A stretch of DNA of 29,733 nucleotides from Streptomyces katrae. GTDB lineage: Bacteria > Actinomycetota > Actinomycetes > Streptomycetales > Streptomycetaceae. Both the position numbers and the translations under genes were made by a program. The stretch is from positions 1 through 29,733 of the forward strand of contig NZ_JZWV01000073.1 in the NCBI RefSeq assembly GCF_000966975.1, written 5' to 3'. This document shows, one piece after another, positions 1 to 8,077 of this stretch. The notes below the pieces were generated by a model that made no database searches, was not told the origin of the DNA, and was given only the letters and a program-made list of their open reading frames with translations. The first letter of the stretch is position 1; each line of letters starts with the position of its first letter.

Positions 1-1
1 G

Positions 2-2464
2 GCCCGGGAGGAGTACGAGGCGCTGGCCGCGGAGGTCGGCGGTGTCGAGGATTCCGGCTCTGAGGAGGCGGAGTACGAGGCCGCGCGGGCCGGGCTGACC
101 GAGGCGGAGGCCGCGCTGGCGGCGGCCCGGGAGGCCCGGACCTCGGCGGAACGGTCCCGCGCGGCCGTCTCGGCGCGGCGGGACGCGCTCGCGCTGGGGC
201 TGCGGCGCAAGGACGGCACCGGGGCGCTGCTCGCGGTGCGGGAGCGGCTGACGGGGGTGCTGGGGCCGGCAGCGGAGCGGGTGTCGGTGGCGCCGGGGTA
301 CGAGGTCGCGGTGGCCGCCGCCCTGGGCTCCGCCGCGGATGCGGTGGCCGTTGCCTCGGCGGGGTCGGCGGCCGGCGCCATCCGGCACCTCCGGGAGGCC
401 GACGCGGGCCGGGCGACGTTCCTGATCGCCCCGGCCCCGGGCTCCGCGCCGGGCCCGGCTGTGGTTCCGGGGCAGGCCGCCCCGGGGCCGGGTGGCGTCG
501 CCGTGGGCGGTGTGGATCTGCCCGGGCAGACCCAGGGGACGGGGGATTTCCCGCACCCCGCCCCTTCCCGCAGTACCGATCAGCGGCTCCGCCGCGGGTC
601 GGGCTCCGCCCCGGACCCCGCTGCTGGGGTGGCAGTGCCCTCCGTGGGGGTCGAGGCGGCCGGGTGCCGCGAGGCCGCCGGGCTGGTGCGGGGGGACGCG
701 GAGGTGGTGCGGGCCCTGGCGTGGGTGTTGCGGGGGCATGTGGTCGTCGGGTCGTTGGAGGAGGCCGAGGCCGTTGTGGCCGAGCGGCCCGAGCTGGTCG
801 CCGTGACCGCAGAGGGGGACGTGCTCGGGGCGCACCTCGCGCACGGGGGGTCGGCCGGGGTGCCCAGTCTCATCGAGGTGCGGGCCGCCGTGGACGAGGC
901 CGACGCGGAGCTGGAGCGGCTGGAGACCGAGTGCCGGGAGCTCGTCGCGCGGGAGGAGGCCGCCCGGGTGCGGCGCGCCGCGGCCGTCGCGCGGGTCGAG
1001 GAGCTGGACGGGTTGCGGCGGGCCGGGGAGCAGGCCCGCGCCGGGGCGGCGCAGCAGCTCGGGCGGCTGGCCGGGCAGGCGAAGGCGGCCCTCGGCGAGG
1101 CCGAGCGCGGCGCCCTGGCCGTGGCCACCGCCGAGGAGGCCCTGGAGCGCGCGCGGGTCGACGTCGAGGAATGCGCGGAGCGGCTCGCGGCCGTGGAGGA
1201 GATGCCGGTCGCGGAGGACCCCGACACCTCCGCGCGGGACCGCCTCGCCGCCGACGGGGCCAACGCGCGGCAGACCGAGATGGAGGCCCGGCTGCAGCTG
1301 CGCACCCATGAGGAGCGGGTCAAGGGGCTCGCGGGCCGGGCCGACGCGCTCGACCGGGGGGCCAGGGCCGAGCGGGAGGCCCGGACGCGCGCCGAGCGGC
1401 GCCGGCAGCGGATGCGGCACGAGGCCGCCGTGGCCCGGGCCGTCGCCGACGGTGCCCGGCAGCTCCTGGCACACCTGGAGGTGTCCGTCGGCCGGGCGGA
1501 GGCGGAGCGTACGGCCGCCGAACAGGCCAAGGCGGTGCGCGAGCGGGAGCTCGGCGAGGCCCGCGGCCGGGGCCGCGACCTCAAGGGCGAGCTCGACAAG
1601 CTCACCGACTCCGTGCACCGGGGCGAGGTGCTCGGTGCCGAGAAGCGGCTGCGCATCGAGCAGCTGGAGACCCGCTCCCTGGAGGAGCTGGGTGTGGAGC
1701 CGTCCGCGCTGGTGGCGGAGTACGGCCCCGACCAGCCGGTTCCCCCGTCCCCGCCCGCCGAGGGCGAGGTGCTCCCGGAGGACCCCGACCACCCCCGCAA
1801 CCGGCCCGGCCCCTTCGACCGTGCCCGCCAGGAGAAGCGGCTCAAGGCGGCGGAGCGCGCCTACCAGCAGCTCGGCAAGGTCAACCCGCTCGCGCTGGAG
1901 GAGTTCGCGGCCCTGGAGGAGCGCCACCAGTTCCTCAGCGAGCAACTGGAGGACCTGAGGAAGACGCGCACCGACCTCCTTCAAGTGGTGAAGGAAGTCG
2001 ACCAGCGGGTCGAGCAGGTGTTCACCGAGGCCTACCGGGACACCGCCCGGGAGTTCGAAGGGGTGTTCTCACGGCTGTTCCCGGGCGGCGAGGGCCGGCT
2101 CGTCCTCACCGACCCGGAGAACATGCTGGCAACCGGCGTGGACGTGGAGGCCCGCCCGCCGGGCAAGAAGGTCAAGCGGCTGTCGCTGCTGTCCGGCGGC
2201 GAGCGCTCCCTGACGGCCGTGGCGCTGCTGGTCTCCATCTTCAAGGCGCGGCCCAGCCCGTTCTACGTGATGGACGAGGTCGAGGCGGCCCTGGACGACA
2301 CCAACCTCCAGCGGCTGATCCGGATCATGGAGGAACTCCAGGAGAGCTCCCAGCTGATCGTCATCACCCACCAGAAGCGGACCATGGAGGTCGCGGACGC
2401 CCTGTACGGGGTCTCGATGCAGGGCGACGGGGTGTCGAAGGTGATCAGCCAGCGCCTCCGCTGA
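2..2464 (+). CDS. smc: Chromosome segregation protein SMC (5' truncated by window edge)
   Basis: C-terminal 820 residues of an SMC ATPase, the core of the SMC-ScpAB condensin that compacts and segregates the chromosome. The frame is open from base 2, so the N-terminal Walker A head lies outside the window. In order: end of the first coiled coil (about residues 1-78), a hinge (about 80-300) with motifs such as GYEVAVAAALG and GAHLAHGGSAG, a long Ala/Arg/Glu-rich second coiled coil (to about 600), then the C-terminal head with the ABC signature LLSGGERSL (near residue 730), Walker B and D-loop FYVMDEVEAALDDTN (near 755-768) and the H-loop VITHQKRTME. The hinge holds an unusual Gly/Pro/Ala-rich insert encoded at about 437-640. 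smc close to ftsY is the usual actinobacterial arrangement. The TGA stop is at 2462-2464. Confidence 0.97.
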   Translation, partial: AREEYEALAAEVGGVEDSGSEEAEYEAARAGLTEAEAALAAAREARTSAERSRAAVSARRDALALGLRRKDGTGALLAVRERLTGVLGPAAERVSVAPGYEVAVAAALGSAADAVAVASAGSAAGAIRHLREADAGRATFLIAPAPGSAPGPAVVPGQAAPGPGGVAVGGVDLPGQTQGTGDFPHPAPSRSTDQRLRRGSGSAPDPAAGVAVPSVGVEAAGCREAAGLVRGDAEVVRALAWVLRGHVVVGSLEEAEAVVAERPELVAVTAEGDVLGAHLAHGGSAGVPSLIEVRAAVDEADAELERLETECRELVAREEAARVRRAAAVARVEELDGLRRAGEQARAGAAQQLGRLAGQAKAALGEAERGALAVATAEEALERARVDVEECAERLAAVEEMPVAEDPDTSARDRLAADGANARQTEMEARLQLRTHEERVKGLAGRADALDRGARAEREARTRAERRRQRMRHEAAVARAVADGARQLLAHLEVSVGRAEAERTAAEQAKAVRERELGEARGRGRDLKGELDKLTDSVHRGEVLGAEKRLRIEQLETRSLEELGVEPSALVAEYGPDQPVPPSPPAEGEVLPEDPDHPRNRPGPFDRARQEKRLKAAERAYQQLGKVNPLALEEFAALEERHQFLSEQLEDLRKTRTDLLQVVKEVDQRVEQVFTEAYRDTAREFEGVFSRLFPGGEGRLVLTDPENMLATGVDVEARPPGKKVKRLSLLSGGERSLTAVALLVSIFKARPSPFYVMDEVEAALDDTNLQRLIRIMEELQESSQLIVITHQKRTMEVADALYGVSMQGDGVSKVISQRLR
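551..625 (+). repeat. Streptomyces intergenic-type GC repeat embedded in smc hinge
   Basis: Within the low-complexity part of the SMC hinge the DNA reads CCCCGCCCCTTCCCG (556-570) and, at 601-621, a GGGC-TCC-GCCC hairpin followed by CGGACCCCGC. The glnD-ffh spacer holds the same two blocks in the same order (CCCCGCCCC at 15074, then GGGGC-GCT-GCCCC-TGACCCCGC at 15101-15122). From memory, this pattern is a very common intergenic repeat in streptomycete genomes. Here it is translated in frame. That it arose by insertion is inference; convergent GC-rich low complexity is the alternative. Confidence 0.4.
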
Positions 2465-2523
2465 AGGTTGATCATTTAAGAAATGAAGGCAACGGCTGGA
2501 TTTTGAAGTTAACCCAACCTTCA
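2462..2523. repeat. 9-bp inverted repeat flanking the smc stop and glcP upstream region
   Basis: TGAAGGTTG (2462-2470) and CAACCTTCA (2515-2523) are perfect inverted repeats with a 44-base centre in an AT-rich patch that stands out from its surroundings. The left arm begins with the smc stop codon. It lies just upstream of the proposed glcP promoter, so it could be an operator or a weak terminator. The loop is long for a terminator and there is no T tract. Confidence 0.4.
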
Positions 2524-2532
2524 CAGGAACTA

Positions 2533-2560
2533 TTGACTTCAGGAAATGAACACATAAGCT
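2533..2560 (+). promoter_or_regulatory. Predicted sigma-70-type promoter for glcP
   Basis: TTGACT (2533-2538), a 16-base spacer and TAAGCT (2555-2560) fit the -35/-10 consensus of the main vegetative sigma factor. It sits in the AT-rich smc-glcP spacer, and transcription from about 2567 would give a leader of roughly 80 bases before the TTG start at 2647. Confidence 0.5.
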
Positions 2561-2646
2561 CTGGGCTGTCTCCCGGCTCCGGGTGGTGCCCGATCTTGAC
2601 CTGTGCGCCACTAGGAGAACGGACAGAACCCCCCACGGAGCACACC

Positions 2647-4077
2647 TTGACCAGCAGCACAGCGAAGCCGGCGTCGAGCGGCGCGAACGCGCCCCACCCC
2701 GACCACCTCGGCCACGTCATCTTCATCGCCGCGGCCGCCGCGATGGGCGGCTTCCTCTTCGGATACGACAGCTCCGTGATCAACGGTGCCGTCGTCGCCA
2801 TCCGTGAACGCTTCGACGTCGGCCCGGCCGTGCTCGCCCAGGTGATCGCCGCCGCACTGATCGGCTGCGCCGTCGGCGCCGCCACCGCGGGCCGGCTCGC
2901 CGACCGGCTCGGCCGCATCCGCTGCATGCAGATCGCCGCCGTCCTCTTCACCGCGAGCGCCATCGGCTCGGCCCTGCCCTTCGCCCTCTGGGACCTCGCC
3001 GTCTGGCGCGTGATCGGCGGTTTCGGCATCGGCATGGCCTCCGTCATCGGCCCCGCCTACATCGCGGAGGTCTCCCCGGCCGCCTACCGCGGCCGGCTCG
3101 CCTCCTTCCAGCAGGCCGCCATCGTCATCGGCATCGCCGTCTCGCAGCTGGTCAACTGGGGCATCCTCAACCTCGCCGACGGCGACCAGCGCGGCGTGAT
3201 CGGCGGGCTCGAGGCCTGGCAGTGGATGCTCGGGGTGATGGTCGTCCCCGCCGTGCTCTACGGACTGATGTCCTTCGTCATCCCGGAGTCCCCGCGCTTC
3301 CTGGTCTCCGTCGGCCGCAACGCCGAGGCCCGCAAGGTGCTCGCCGAGGTCGAGGGCTCCCACGTCGACCTCGACGCGCGCGTCGCCGAGATCGAGACGG
3401 CCATGCGCTCCGAGCACAAGTCCACCTTCAAGGACCTGCTCGGCGGTCGCTTCGGCCTGCTGCCCATCGTCTGGGTCGGCATCGGCCTCTCGGTCTTCCA
3501 GCAGCTCGTCGGCATCAATGTGATCTTCTACTACAGCTCCTCGCTGTGGCAGTCCGTCGGCATCGACCCGACCAGCTCGTTCCTGTACTCCTTCACCACG
3601 TCGATCATCAACATCGTCGGCACGGTGATCGCGATGATCTTCGTCGACCGCATCGGCCGCAAGCCGCTCGCGCTGATCGGCTCGGCGGGCATGGCGATCT
3701 CGCTGGGCCTGTGCGCCTGGGCGTTCTCGTACAAGACCGAGGTCGCCGGCGAGATCTCCATGCCCTCCACCCAGGGCACCGTCGCGCTGGTCGCCGCACA
3801 CGCCTTCGTGCTCTTCTTCGCCCTGTCCTGGGGCGTGGTGGTCTGGGTGCTGCTCGGCGAGATGTTCCCCAACCGCATCCGGGCCGCCGCGCTCGGTGTG
3901 GCCGCGGCCGCCCAGTGGGTCGCCAACTGGCTGATCACCGTCACGTTCCCGACCCTCTCGGACTGGAACCTGTCGGGGGCGTACGTCATCTACACGGTCT
4001 TCGCCGTGCTCTCGATCCCCTTCATCCTCAAGTGGGTGCCGGAGACCAAGGGCAAGGCGTTGGAGGAGATGGGGTAA
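2647..4077 (+). CDS. glcP: Major facilitator superfamily glucose permease (GlcP-like)
   Basis: A 476-residue, 12-helix sugar porter of the MFS, expected to import glucose by proton symport. Recognisable family signatures are GGFLFGYDSSVINGA in helix 1, the loop 2-3 motif GRLADRLGRIR, the post-helix-6 motif PESPRFLVS, and VFQQLVGINVIFYYS and the final PETKGKALEEMG. It closely resembles, from memory, the GlcP permeases of Streptomyces coelicolor, one of which is next to smc. I chose the TTG at 2647 because GGAG at 2637-2640 sits 6 bases before it and the protein then starts just ahead of the conserved region. The upstream in-frame TTG at 2503 would add 48 unrelated residues and precede the promoter. 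It stands alone between smc and a shared terminator hairpin. Confidence 0.93.
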   Translation: MTSSTAKPASSGANAPHPDHLGHVIFIAAAAAMGGFLFGYDSSVINGAVVAIRERFDVGPAVLAQVIAAALIGCAVGAATAGRLADRLGRIRCMQIAAVLFTASAIGSALPFALWDLAVWRVIGGFGIGMASVIGPAYIAEVSPAAYRGRLASFQQAAIVIGIAVSQLVNWGILNLADGDQRGVIGGLEAWQWMLGVMVVPAVLYGLMSFVIPESPRFLVSVGRNAEARKVLAEVEGSHVDLDARVAEIETAMRSEHKSTFKDLLGGRFGLLPIVWVGIGLSVFQQLVGINVIFYYSSSLWQSVGIDPTSSFLYSFTTSIINIVGTVIAMIFVDRIGRKPLALIGSAGMAISLGLCAWAFSYKTEVAGEISMPSTQGTVALVAAHAFVLFFALSWGVVVWVLLGEMFPNRIRAAALGVAAAAQWVANWLITVTFPTLSDWNLSGAYVIYTVFAVLSIPFILKWVPETKGKALEEMG

Positions 4078-4106
4078 CCACCCCCGCCACCACCCCTCTC
4101 CTCCGC

Positions 4107-4145
4107 GGTGCTGCCCCGGCTCAGTCCCTGAGCCGGGGCAGCACC
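4107..4145. terminator. Bidirectional hairpin between convergent glcP and oxidoreductase gene
   Basis: A perfect 17-bp stem (4107-4123 with 4129-4145) closed by the 5-base loop GTCCC lies between the convergent genes. The minus-strand stop codon (4121-4123) forms the top of one arm, so half of the stem is coding for the minus-strand gene. It should stop transcription from both sides. Confidence 0.8.
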
Positions 4146-5107
4146 CTTTCGCACAGCAGCCGCAGGCTGCGCCACCCCTCCTCCAGGGGCATCCCGCCGC
4201 ACAGCGGGTGCAGCACCAGGTTCCCCGCGTCCCCCGCTTCCCGGGCGTAGGCCACCGCCTCCTCCGGGGAGAGGATCCGGTAGACCCCCTCCGCCCGCAG
4301 CTCCTCCACCGTGCGGGCGCCGGAGCGGACCGCCGAGCGGATGTCCTTGGACTGCCAGGAGGCGTACGTGCCCGCCTCGTGCAGGAAGTGCCGTCCGTAC
4401 CGCGCCCACGCCCGGTCCGGGTCCTCCGCCACGTGCAGCAGCGGCGTCCGCTCCGCCGGCATCATGCAGAAGCCCTCGGTGCCGTACTCGGCGAGCCGCT
4501 CCCGGTAGTACTCCTCCAGCTCCGGCAGGTGGGCGCTCGGGAAGAACGGCAGCCCCAGCCGGGCCGCCCGCCGCGCCGCCGCCTTCGAGCTCCCGCCCAC
4601 CAGCAGCATGGGGTGCGGCTGCGTGAAGGGCACCGGGGTCACCTTCACCGTCCGGCCGCGGAACTCGAAGGGCTCGCCGGTCCACGCCTTGAGCAGGGTC
4701 TCCAGCAGCTCGTCCTGGAGCCGGCCGCGCCGCCCCCACTCCACCCCGTGCTGCTCGTACTCCTCGGGCCGGTAACCGATGCCCGCCACCGTCACCAGCC
4801 GCCCGCCGCCGATCAGGTCCAGCACGGCGATGTCCTCGGCCACCTTCAGCGGGTCGTGCAGCGGGCCGATGATCGCCGAGACGGTCACCGCGATCCGCCG
4901 GGTGGCGCCGAGCACCGCGCCCGCGAAGGCGAAGGGGGAGGGCAGCCAGTGGTTGTCCGCGCCGTGGTGCTCCTCGGTCTGGATCGTGTCGATCCCGTGC
5001 TCGTCGGCGTAGCGGGCCATCTCCACCGCCGCCTGGTAACGGGCGGCGAGGCTCTCGGGGGTGCCGTTCGGGTCGACGAGGTTGAAGCGGGCCACGGTGA
5101 TGGGCAT
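4121..5107 (-). CDS. LLM-class (luciferase-like) flavin/F420-dependent oxidoreductase
   Basis: A 328-residue TIM-barrel oxidoreductase of the bacterial luciferase superfamily, which uses FMN or coenzyme F420; the substrate cannot be told from sequence. Typical elements are the N-terminal ARFNLVDP strand, the active-site-like TEEHHGADNHW segment, ATRRIAVTVSAIIGPLHDPLKVAED, and GGGRLVTVAGIGYRPEEYEQHG followed by the flavin-phosphate-type loop PMLLVGGSSKAAARRAARLG. The ATG at 5107 is preceded by GAAGGGG at a usable distance. It lies 63 bases downstream of the NCS1 permease on the same strand, so the two are probably co-transcribed. That pairing suggests catabolism of an imported heterocycle, but this is inference. 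Confidence 0.88.
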   Translation of the reverse strand: MPITVARFNLVDPNGTPESLAARYQAAVEMARYADEHGIDTIQTEEHHGADNHWLPSPFAFAGAVLGATRRIAVTVSAIIGPLHDPLKVAEDIAVLDLIGGGRLVTVAGIGYRPEEYEQHGVEWGRRGRLQDELLETLLKAWTGEPFEFRGRTVKVTPVPFTQPHPMLLVGGSSKAAARRAARLGLPFFPSAHLPELEEYYRERLAEYGTEGFCMMPAERTPLLHVAEDPDRAWARYGRHFLHEAGTYASWQSKDIRSAVRSGARTVEELRAEGVYRILSPEEAVAYAREAGDAGNLVLHPLCGGMPLEEGWRSLRLLCERVLPRLRD

Positions 5108-5170
5108 GGAGGGGTTCCCCTTCGCCGGAAGCGGTCGGGCGGGCGAAGGGGGAGGCTAGCTGACGGAGCG

Positions 5171-6616
5171 TCAGATGGACAGGGTTCCCGCGGGCTCGCG
5201 CCCGGCGGCGGGCTCCGGCTCCGCCGGGGCGGGGGAGGCCGTGCGGGGCAGTACGGCGTACAGCGCGCCGGAGGTGAGGATGCCGGCCACCCAGCCCAGG
5301 CCGTTCTCGCCGATCCAGGTCGTCGCGAGCGGCCCGGTGAACCAGTCCACCTTGGTGAACAGCGTGCCCACCACCAGGGCCAGCCCCCAGGCGGTCATGG
5401 CCTGCCAGGCGAAGCCGCCCCGGTACCAGTAGGCACTGGTGCGCGTGGTGTCCAGCAGCGCGGGGCCGTCGTAGGAGGTGCGGCGCAGCATGTCCACGCC
5501 GAACACCCCGATCCAGGCCGAGAAGGCCACGGCCAGCAGGGTCAGGAAGGAGATGAACGAGCCGAAGAAGCTGGTCGCGACCACCATCAGCAGGAAGCCG
5601 AAGACCAGGCTGATGACGGCGTTGACGCTGACCGCCCAGGCGCGCGGCACCCTGATGCCGAGGGTCTGTGCGGTGAACCCGGCGGAGTACATCGACATCG
5701 AGTTGATCAGCAGCATGCCGAGGAGCGCGATCAGCAGGTACGGGACCGCGATCCAGGTCGGCAGCAGCTCGCCGATGAAGGAGACCGGGTCCTGGGTGCC
5801 GGCCAGGTCCGGGGTCCCGACGGCCATCACCGCGCCCATGAGCACCATCGGCAGCACGACCACGCCCGCGCCGCCGATCGTCGCGCCGACCACGCCCTTG
5901 GCGGAGGCGGTCCGGGGCAGGTAGCGGGTGAAGTCCGGGCCGGAGGGCACCCAGCTGATGCCGCCGGCCGCGATGGTGCCGATCCCCGCGACCATCATCG
6001 CCGTGGAGCCGGCCGGCTTGCCGAGGACGGCGGACCAGTCGGTGGTGAAGAGCAGGTAGCCGAGCACGAGCACGCTGAAGGCGCCGAAGAGGTACGTCGA
6101 CCAGGTCGAGCAGACCCGCAGCGCCTTGATCCCGAGCCCGGACACCACGAAGGTGCAGCCCACGAAGAACAGCAGGGTGACCACGATCAGCGCGGTGTTG
6201 CTCTTGATGCCGAAGAGCAGGTCGAGCACGGTCAGGACGGCGTAGGCGCCGCTGACCGCGTTGATCGTCTCCCAGCCCCAGCGGGCCACCCAGATCAGCG
6301 CCCCGGGGAAGAGGTTCCCGCGCTGGCCGAAGACGGCCCGGGAGAGCGCCATGCCGGGGGCGCCGCCGCGCTTGCCCGCGATCGAGATCAGCCCGACGAG
6401 CCCGTACGAGACCGCCGGCGCGGCCACCGCGACGACCAGCACCTGCCAGATGTTGAGCTTGTTGAAGATCACCAGCCCCGCGCCCATGGTCAGCAGCAGC
6501 ACGCTGATGTTCGCGGCCACCCAGGTGGGTATGAGCTCGCGGACCCGCCCGCCCCGCTCGCCGTCCGGTACGGGTTCCAAACCGCGCGTCTCGACGGCGG
6601 TCTCTTCGGCAGGCAT
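5171..6616 (-). CDS. NCS1 family nucleobase/cation symporter (cytosine/purine/allantoin permease-like)
   Basis: A 481-residue integral membrane protein with about 12 hydrophobic segments and the NCS1 fold (LeuT-like), expected to import a nucleobase or related heterocycle with Na+ or H+. Diagnostic parts are the RELIPTWVAANISVLLLTMGAG helix near residues 26-48, RGGAPGMALSRAVFGQRGN (about 83-102), the helix-3 WVARWGWETINAVSGAY, and SWVPSGPDFTRYLP in the middle. The ATG at 6616 has GGAG about 6 bases upstream (sequence read on the minus strand). It is the first gene of a likely two-gene unit with the LLM oxidoreductase and diverges from ftsY. The substrate (cytosine, purine, allantoin, thiamine or other) cannot be assigned from the sequence. 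Confidence 0.88.
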   Translation of the reverse strand: MPAEETAVETRGLEPVPDGERGGRVRELIPTWVAANISVLLLTMGAGLVIFNKLNIWQVLVVAVAAPAVSYGLVGLISIAGKRGGAPGMALSRAVFGQRGNLFPGALIWVARWGWETINAVSGAYAVLTVLDLLFGIKSNTALIVVTLLFFVGCTFVVSGLGIKALRVCSTWSTYLFGAFSVLVLGYLLFTTDWSAVLGKPAGSTAMMVAGIGTIAAGGISWVPSGPDFTRYLPRTASAKGVVGATIGGAGVVVLPMVLMGAVMAVGTPDLAGTQDPVSFIGELLPTWIAVPYLLIALLGMLLINSMSMYSAGFTAQTLGIRVPRAWAVSVNAVISLVFGFLLMVVATSFFGSFISFLTLLAVAFSAWIGVFGVDMLRRTSYDGPALLDTTRTSAYWYRGGFAWQAMTAWGLALVVGTLFTKVDWFTGPLATTWIGENGLGWVAGILTSGALYAVLPRTASPAPAEPEPAAGREPAGTLSI

Positions 6617-6661
6617 GCGTACTCCGTGCGGGCAGGCGGGGCGGGGAACAATTTGCCCATC

Positions 6662-6688
6662 ATCGTAGAAGTGCCGTTAAGACCACAA
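6662..6688 (-). promoter_or_regulatory. Candidate promoter of the NCS1 permease-oxidoreductase unit
   Basis: Read on the minus strand, TTGTGG (6683-6688) and TACGAT (6662-6667) are separated by 15 bases and lie about 45 bases upstream of the permease ATG. The -10 is good; the -35 is partial and the spacing short, so this is tentative. Confidence 0.35.
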
Positions 6689-6763
6689 ATAGAGGCTTAC
6701 GGCCTGGTGGGAACGTCCAAGGTCCGGGGTCCGGGGCGGCCCGTGGCCGATACTGGGTCCGTT

Positions 6764-7984
6764 ATGGAAATCCTGATCCTTGCTGTAGTCATCGCCCTGG
6801 TCGCGGTCGGCGCGATCAGCGGGCTCGTGGTCAGCAGCCGCAAGAAGAAGCAGCTGCCCCCCACGGCGCCGCCGAGCACGCCGACCATCACTGCCCCGCC
6901 TGCCGAACCGCAGGTGGGGGAGGACGCCGTAGAGACGGCGGAAGAACCGCGCCGCACCATCGAGGAGGTCGGGCTCCCGGAGGCGGAGGCCGAGGCTGCT
7001 CCGGTGGAGGCGCCGGCCGCGGAGCCCGAGGCCCCGGCCGCGCCCGAGATCGAGGTGCCCGAGCCCACGGCCGGCCGCCTGGTCCGGCTGCGCGCACGGC
7101 TCGCCCGTTCGCAGAACTCCCTCGGCAAGGGCCTGCTCACGCTGCTCTCGCGCGAGCACCTCGACGAGGACACCTGGGAGGAGATCGAGGAGACCCTCCT
7201 CATCGCCGACGTGGGCGTCGCGCCCACCCAGGAGCTGGTGGAGCGGCTGCGCGAGCGGGTCAAGGTGCTCGGCACCCGTACCCCCGCCGAGCTGCGCGGC
7301 CTCCTGAAGGAGGAGCTGGTCGCCCTCGTGGGCACCGACTTCGACCGCGCCGTGAAGACCGAGAGCGGCGTCGAGACCCCGGCCGTCGTGATGGTCGTCG
7401 GGGTGAACGGCACCGGCAAGACCACCACCACCGGCAAGCTCGCCCGCGTGCTCGTCGCCGACGGCCGCAGCGTGGTACTCGGCGCCGCCGACACCTTCCG
7501 CGCCGCCGCCGCCGACCAGCTCCAGACCTGGGGCGAGCGCGTCGGGGCCCGTACCGTGCGCGGCCCCGAGGGCGGGGACCCCGCCTCGATCGCCTACGAC
7601 GCGGTCAAGGAGGGCATCGCCGAGGGCGCCGACGTCGTGCTCATCGACACCGCCGGCCGTCTGCACACCAAGACCGGCCTGATGGACGAGCTCGGCAAGG
7701 TCAAGCGCGTCGTGGAGAAGCACGGCCCGCTGGACGAGGTGCTCCTCGTCCTCGACGCCACCACCGGCCAGAACGGCCTGACCCAGGCGCGCGTGTTCGC
7801 CGAGGTCGTGGACATCACCGGCATCGTGCTCACCAAGCTCGACGGCACCGCCAAGGGCGGCATCGTCGTCGCCGTCCAGCGCGAGCTGGGCGTCCCGGTC
7901 AAGCTGGTCGGCCTCGGTGAGGGCGCCGACGACCTGGCCCCCTTCGAGCCGGAGGCGTTCGTGGACGCCCTGATCGGCGACTGA
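6764..7984 (+). CDS. ftsY: Signal recognition particle receptor FtsY
   Basis: A 406-residue SRP receptor GTPase that docks ribosome-nascent chain-Ffh complexes at the membrane. A hydrophobic N-terminal segment (ILILAVVIALVAVGAISGLVV) anchors it, as is usual in actinobacteria. A Pro/Glu/Ala-rich acidic linker (about 35-105) and the N domain follow, then the G domain: GVNGTGKTTTT (G213-T222), DTFRAAAADQL, DTAGR (D295) and TKLDG (T357-G361), ending GEGADDLAPFEPEAFVDALIGD. The frame is open far upstream, antisense to the permease, but the ATG at 6764 is where the homologous anchor begins. The ribosome binding site is weak (CTGGGT). Its partner ffh is 7 kb downstream. A strong terminator follows the gene. 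Confidence 0.96.
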   Translation: MEILILAVVIALVAVGAISGLVVSSRKKKQLPPTAPPSTPTITAPPAEPQVGEDAVETAEEPRRTIEEVGLPEAEAEAAPVEAPAAEPEAPAAPEIEVPEPTAGRLVRLRARLARSQNSLGKGLLTLLSREHLDEDTWEEIEETLLIADVGVAPTQELVERLRERVKVLGTRTPAELRGLLKEELVALVGTDFDRAVKTESGVETPAVVMVVGVNGTGKTTTTGKLARVLVADGRSVVLGAADTFRAAAADQLQTWGERVGARTVRGPEGGDPASIAYDAVKEGIAEGADVVLIDTAGRLHTKTGLMDELGKVKRVVEKHGPLDEVLLVLDATTGQNGLTQARVFAEVVDITGIVLTKLDGTAKGGIVVAVQRELGVPVKLVGLGEGADDLAPFEPEAFVDALIGD

Positions 7985-8008
7985 GCGGCCGCACCCGCCC
8001 CGCAGACG

Positions 8009-8047
8009 AGTGCCCCCGCGTCCGGAACCCCGGTACGCGGGGGCACT
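8009..8047 (+). terminator. Terminator after ftsY
   Basis: A perfect 13-bp stem (8009-8021 with 8035-8047) with a 13-base loop that can itself fold (CCGG/CCGG). It separates ftsY from the convergent minus-strand gene ending at 8078 and may act on both. There is no T tract, as is common for terminators in high-GC actinobacteria. Confidence 0.75.
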
Positions 8048-8077
8048 GCCGTGTGCGGAGCGGGTGCGGGGAGGCCT

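Noticed and set aside
4208..6763. Very long open frame on the plus strand running into ftsY
   Set aside because: It is antisense to the oxidoreductase and permease genes; the translation is His/Arg/Gly-rich shadow sequence and the FtsY homology begins only at the ATG 6764.
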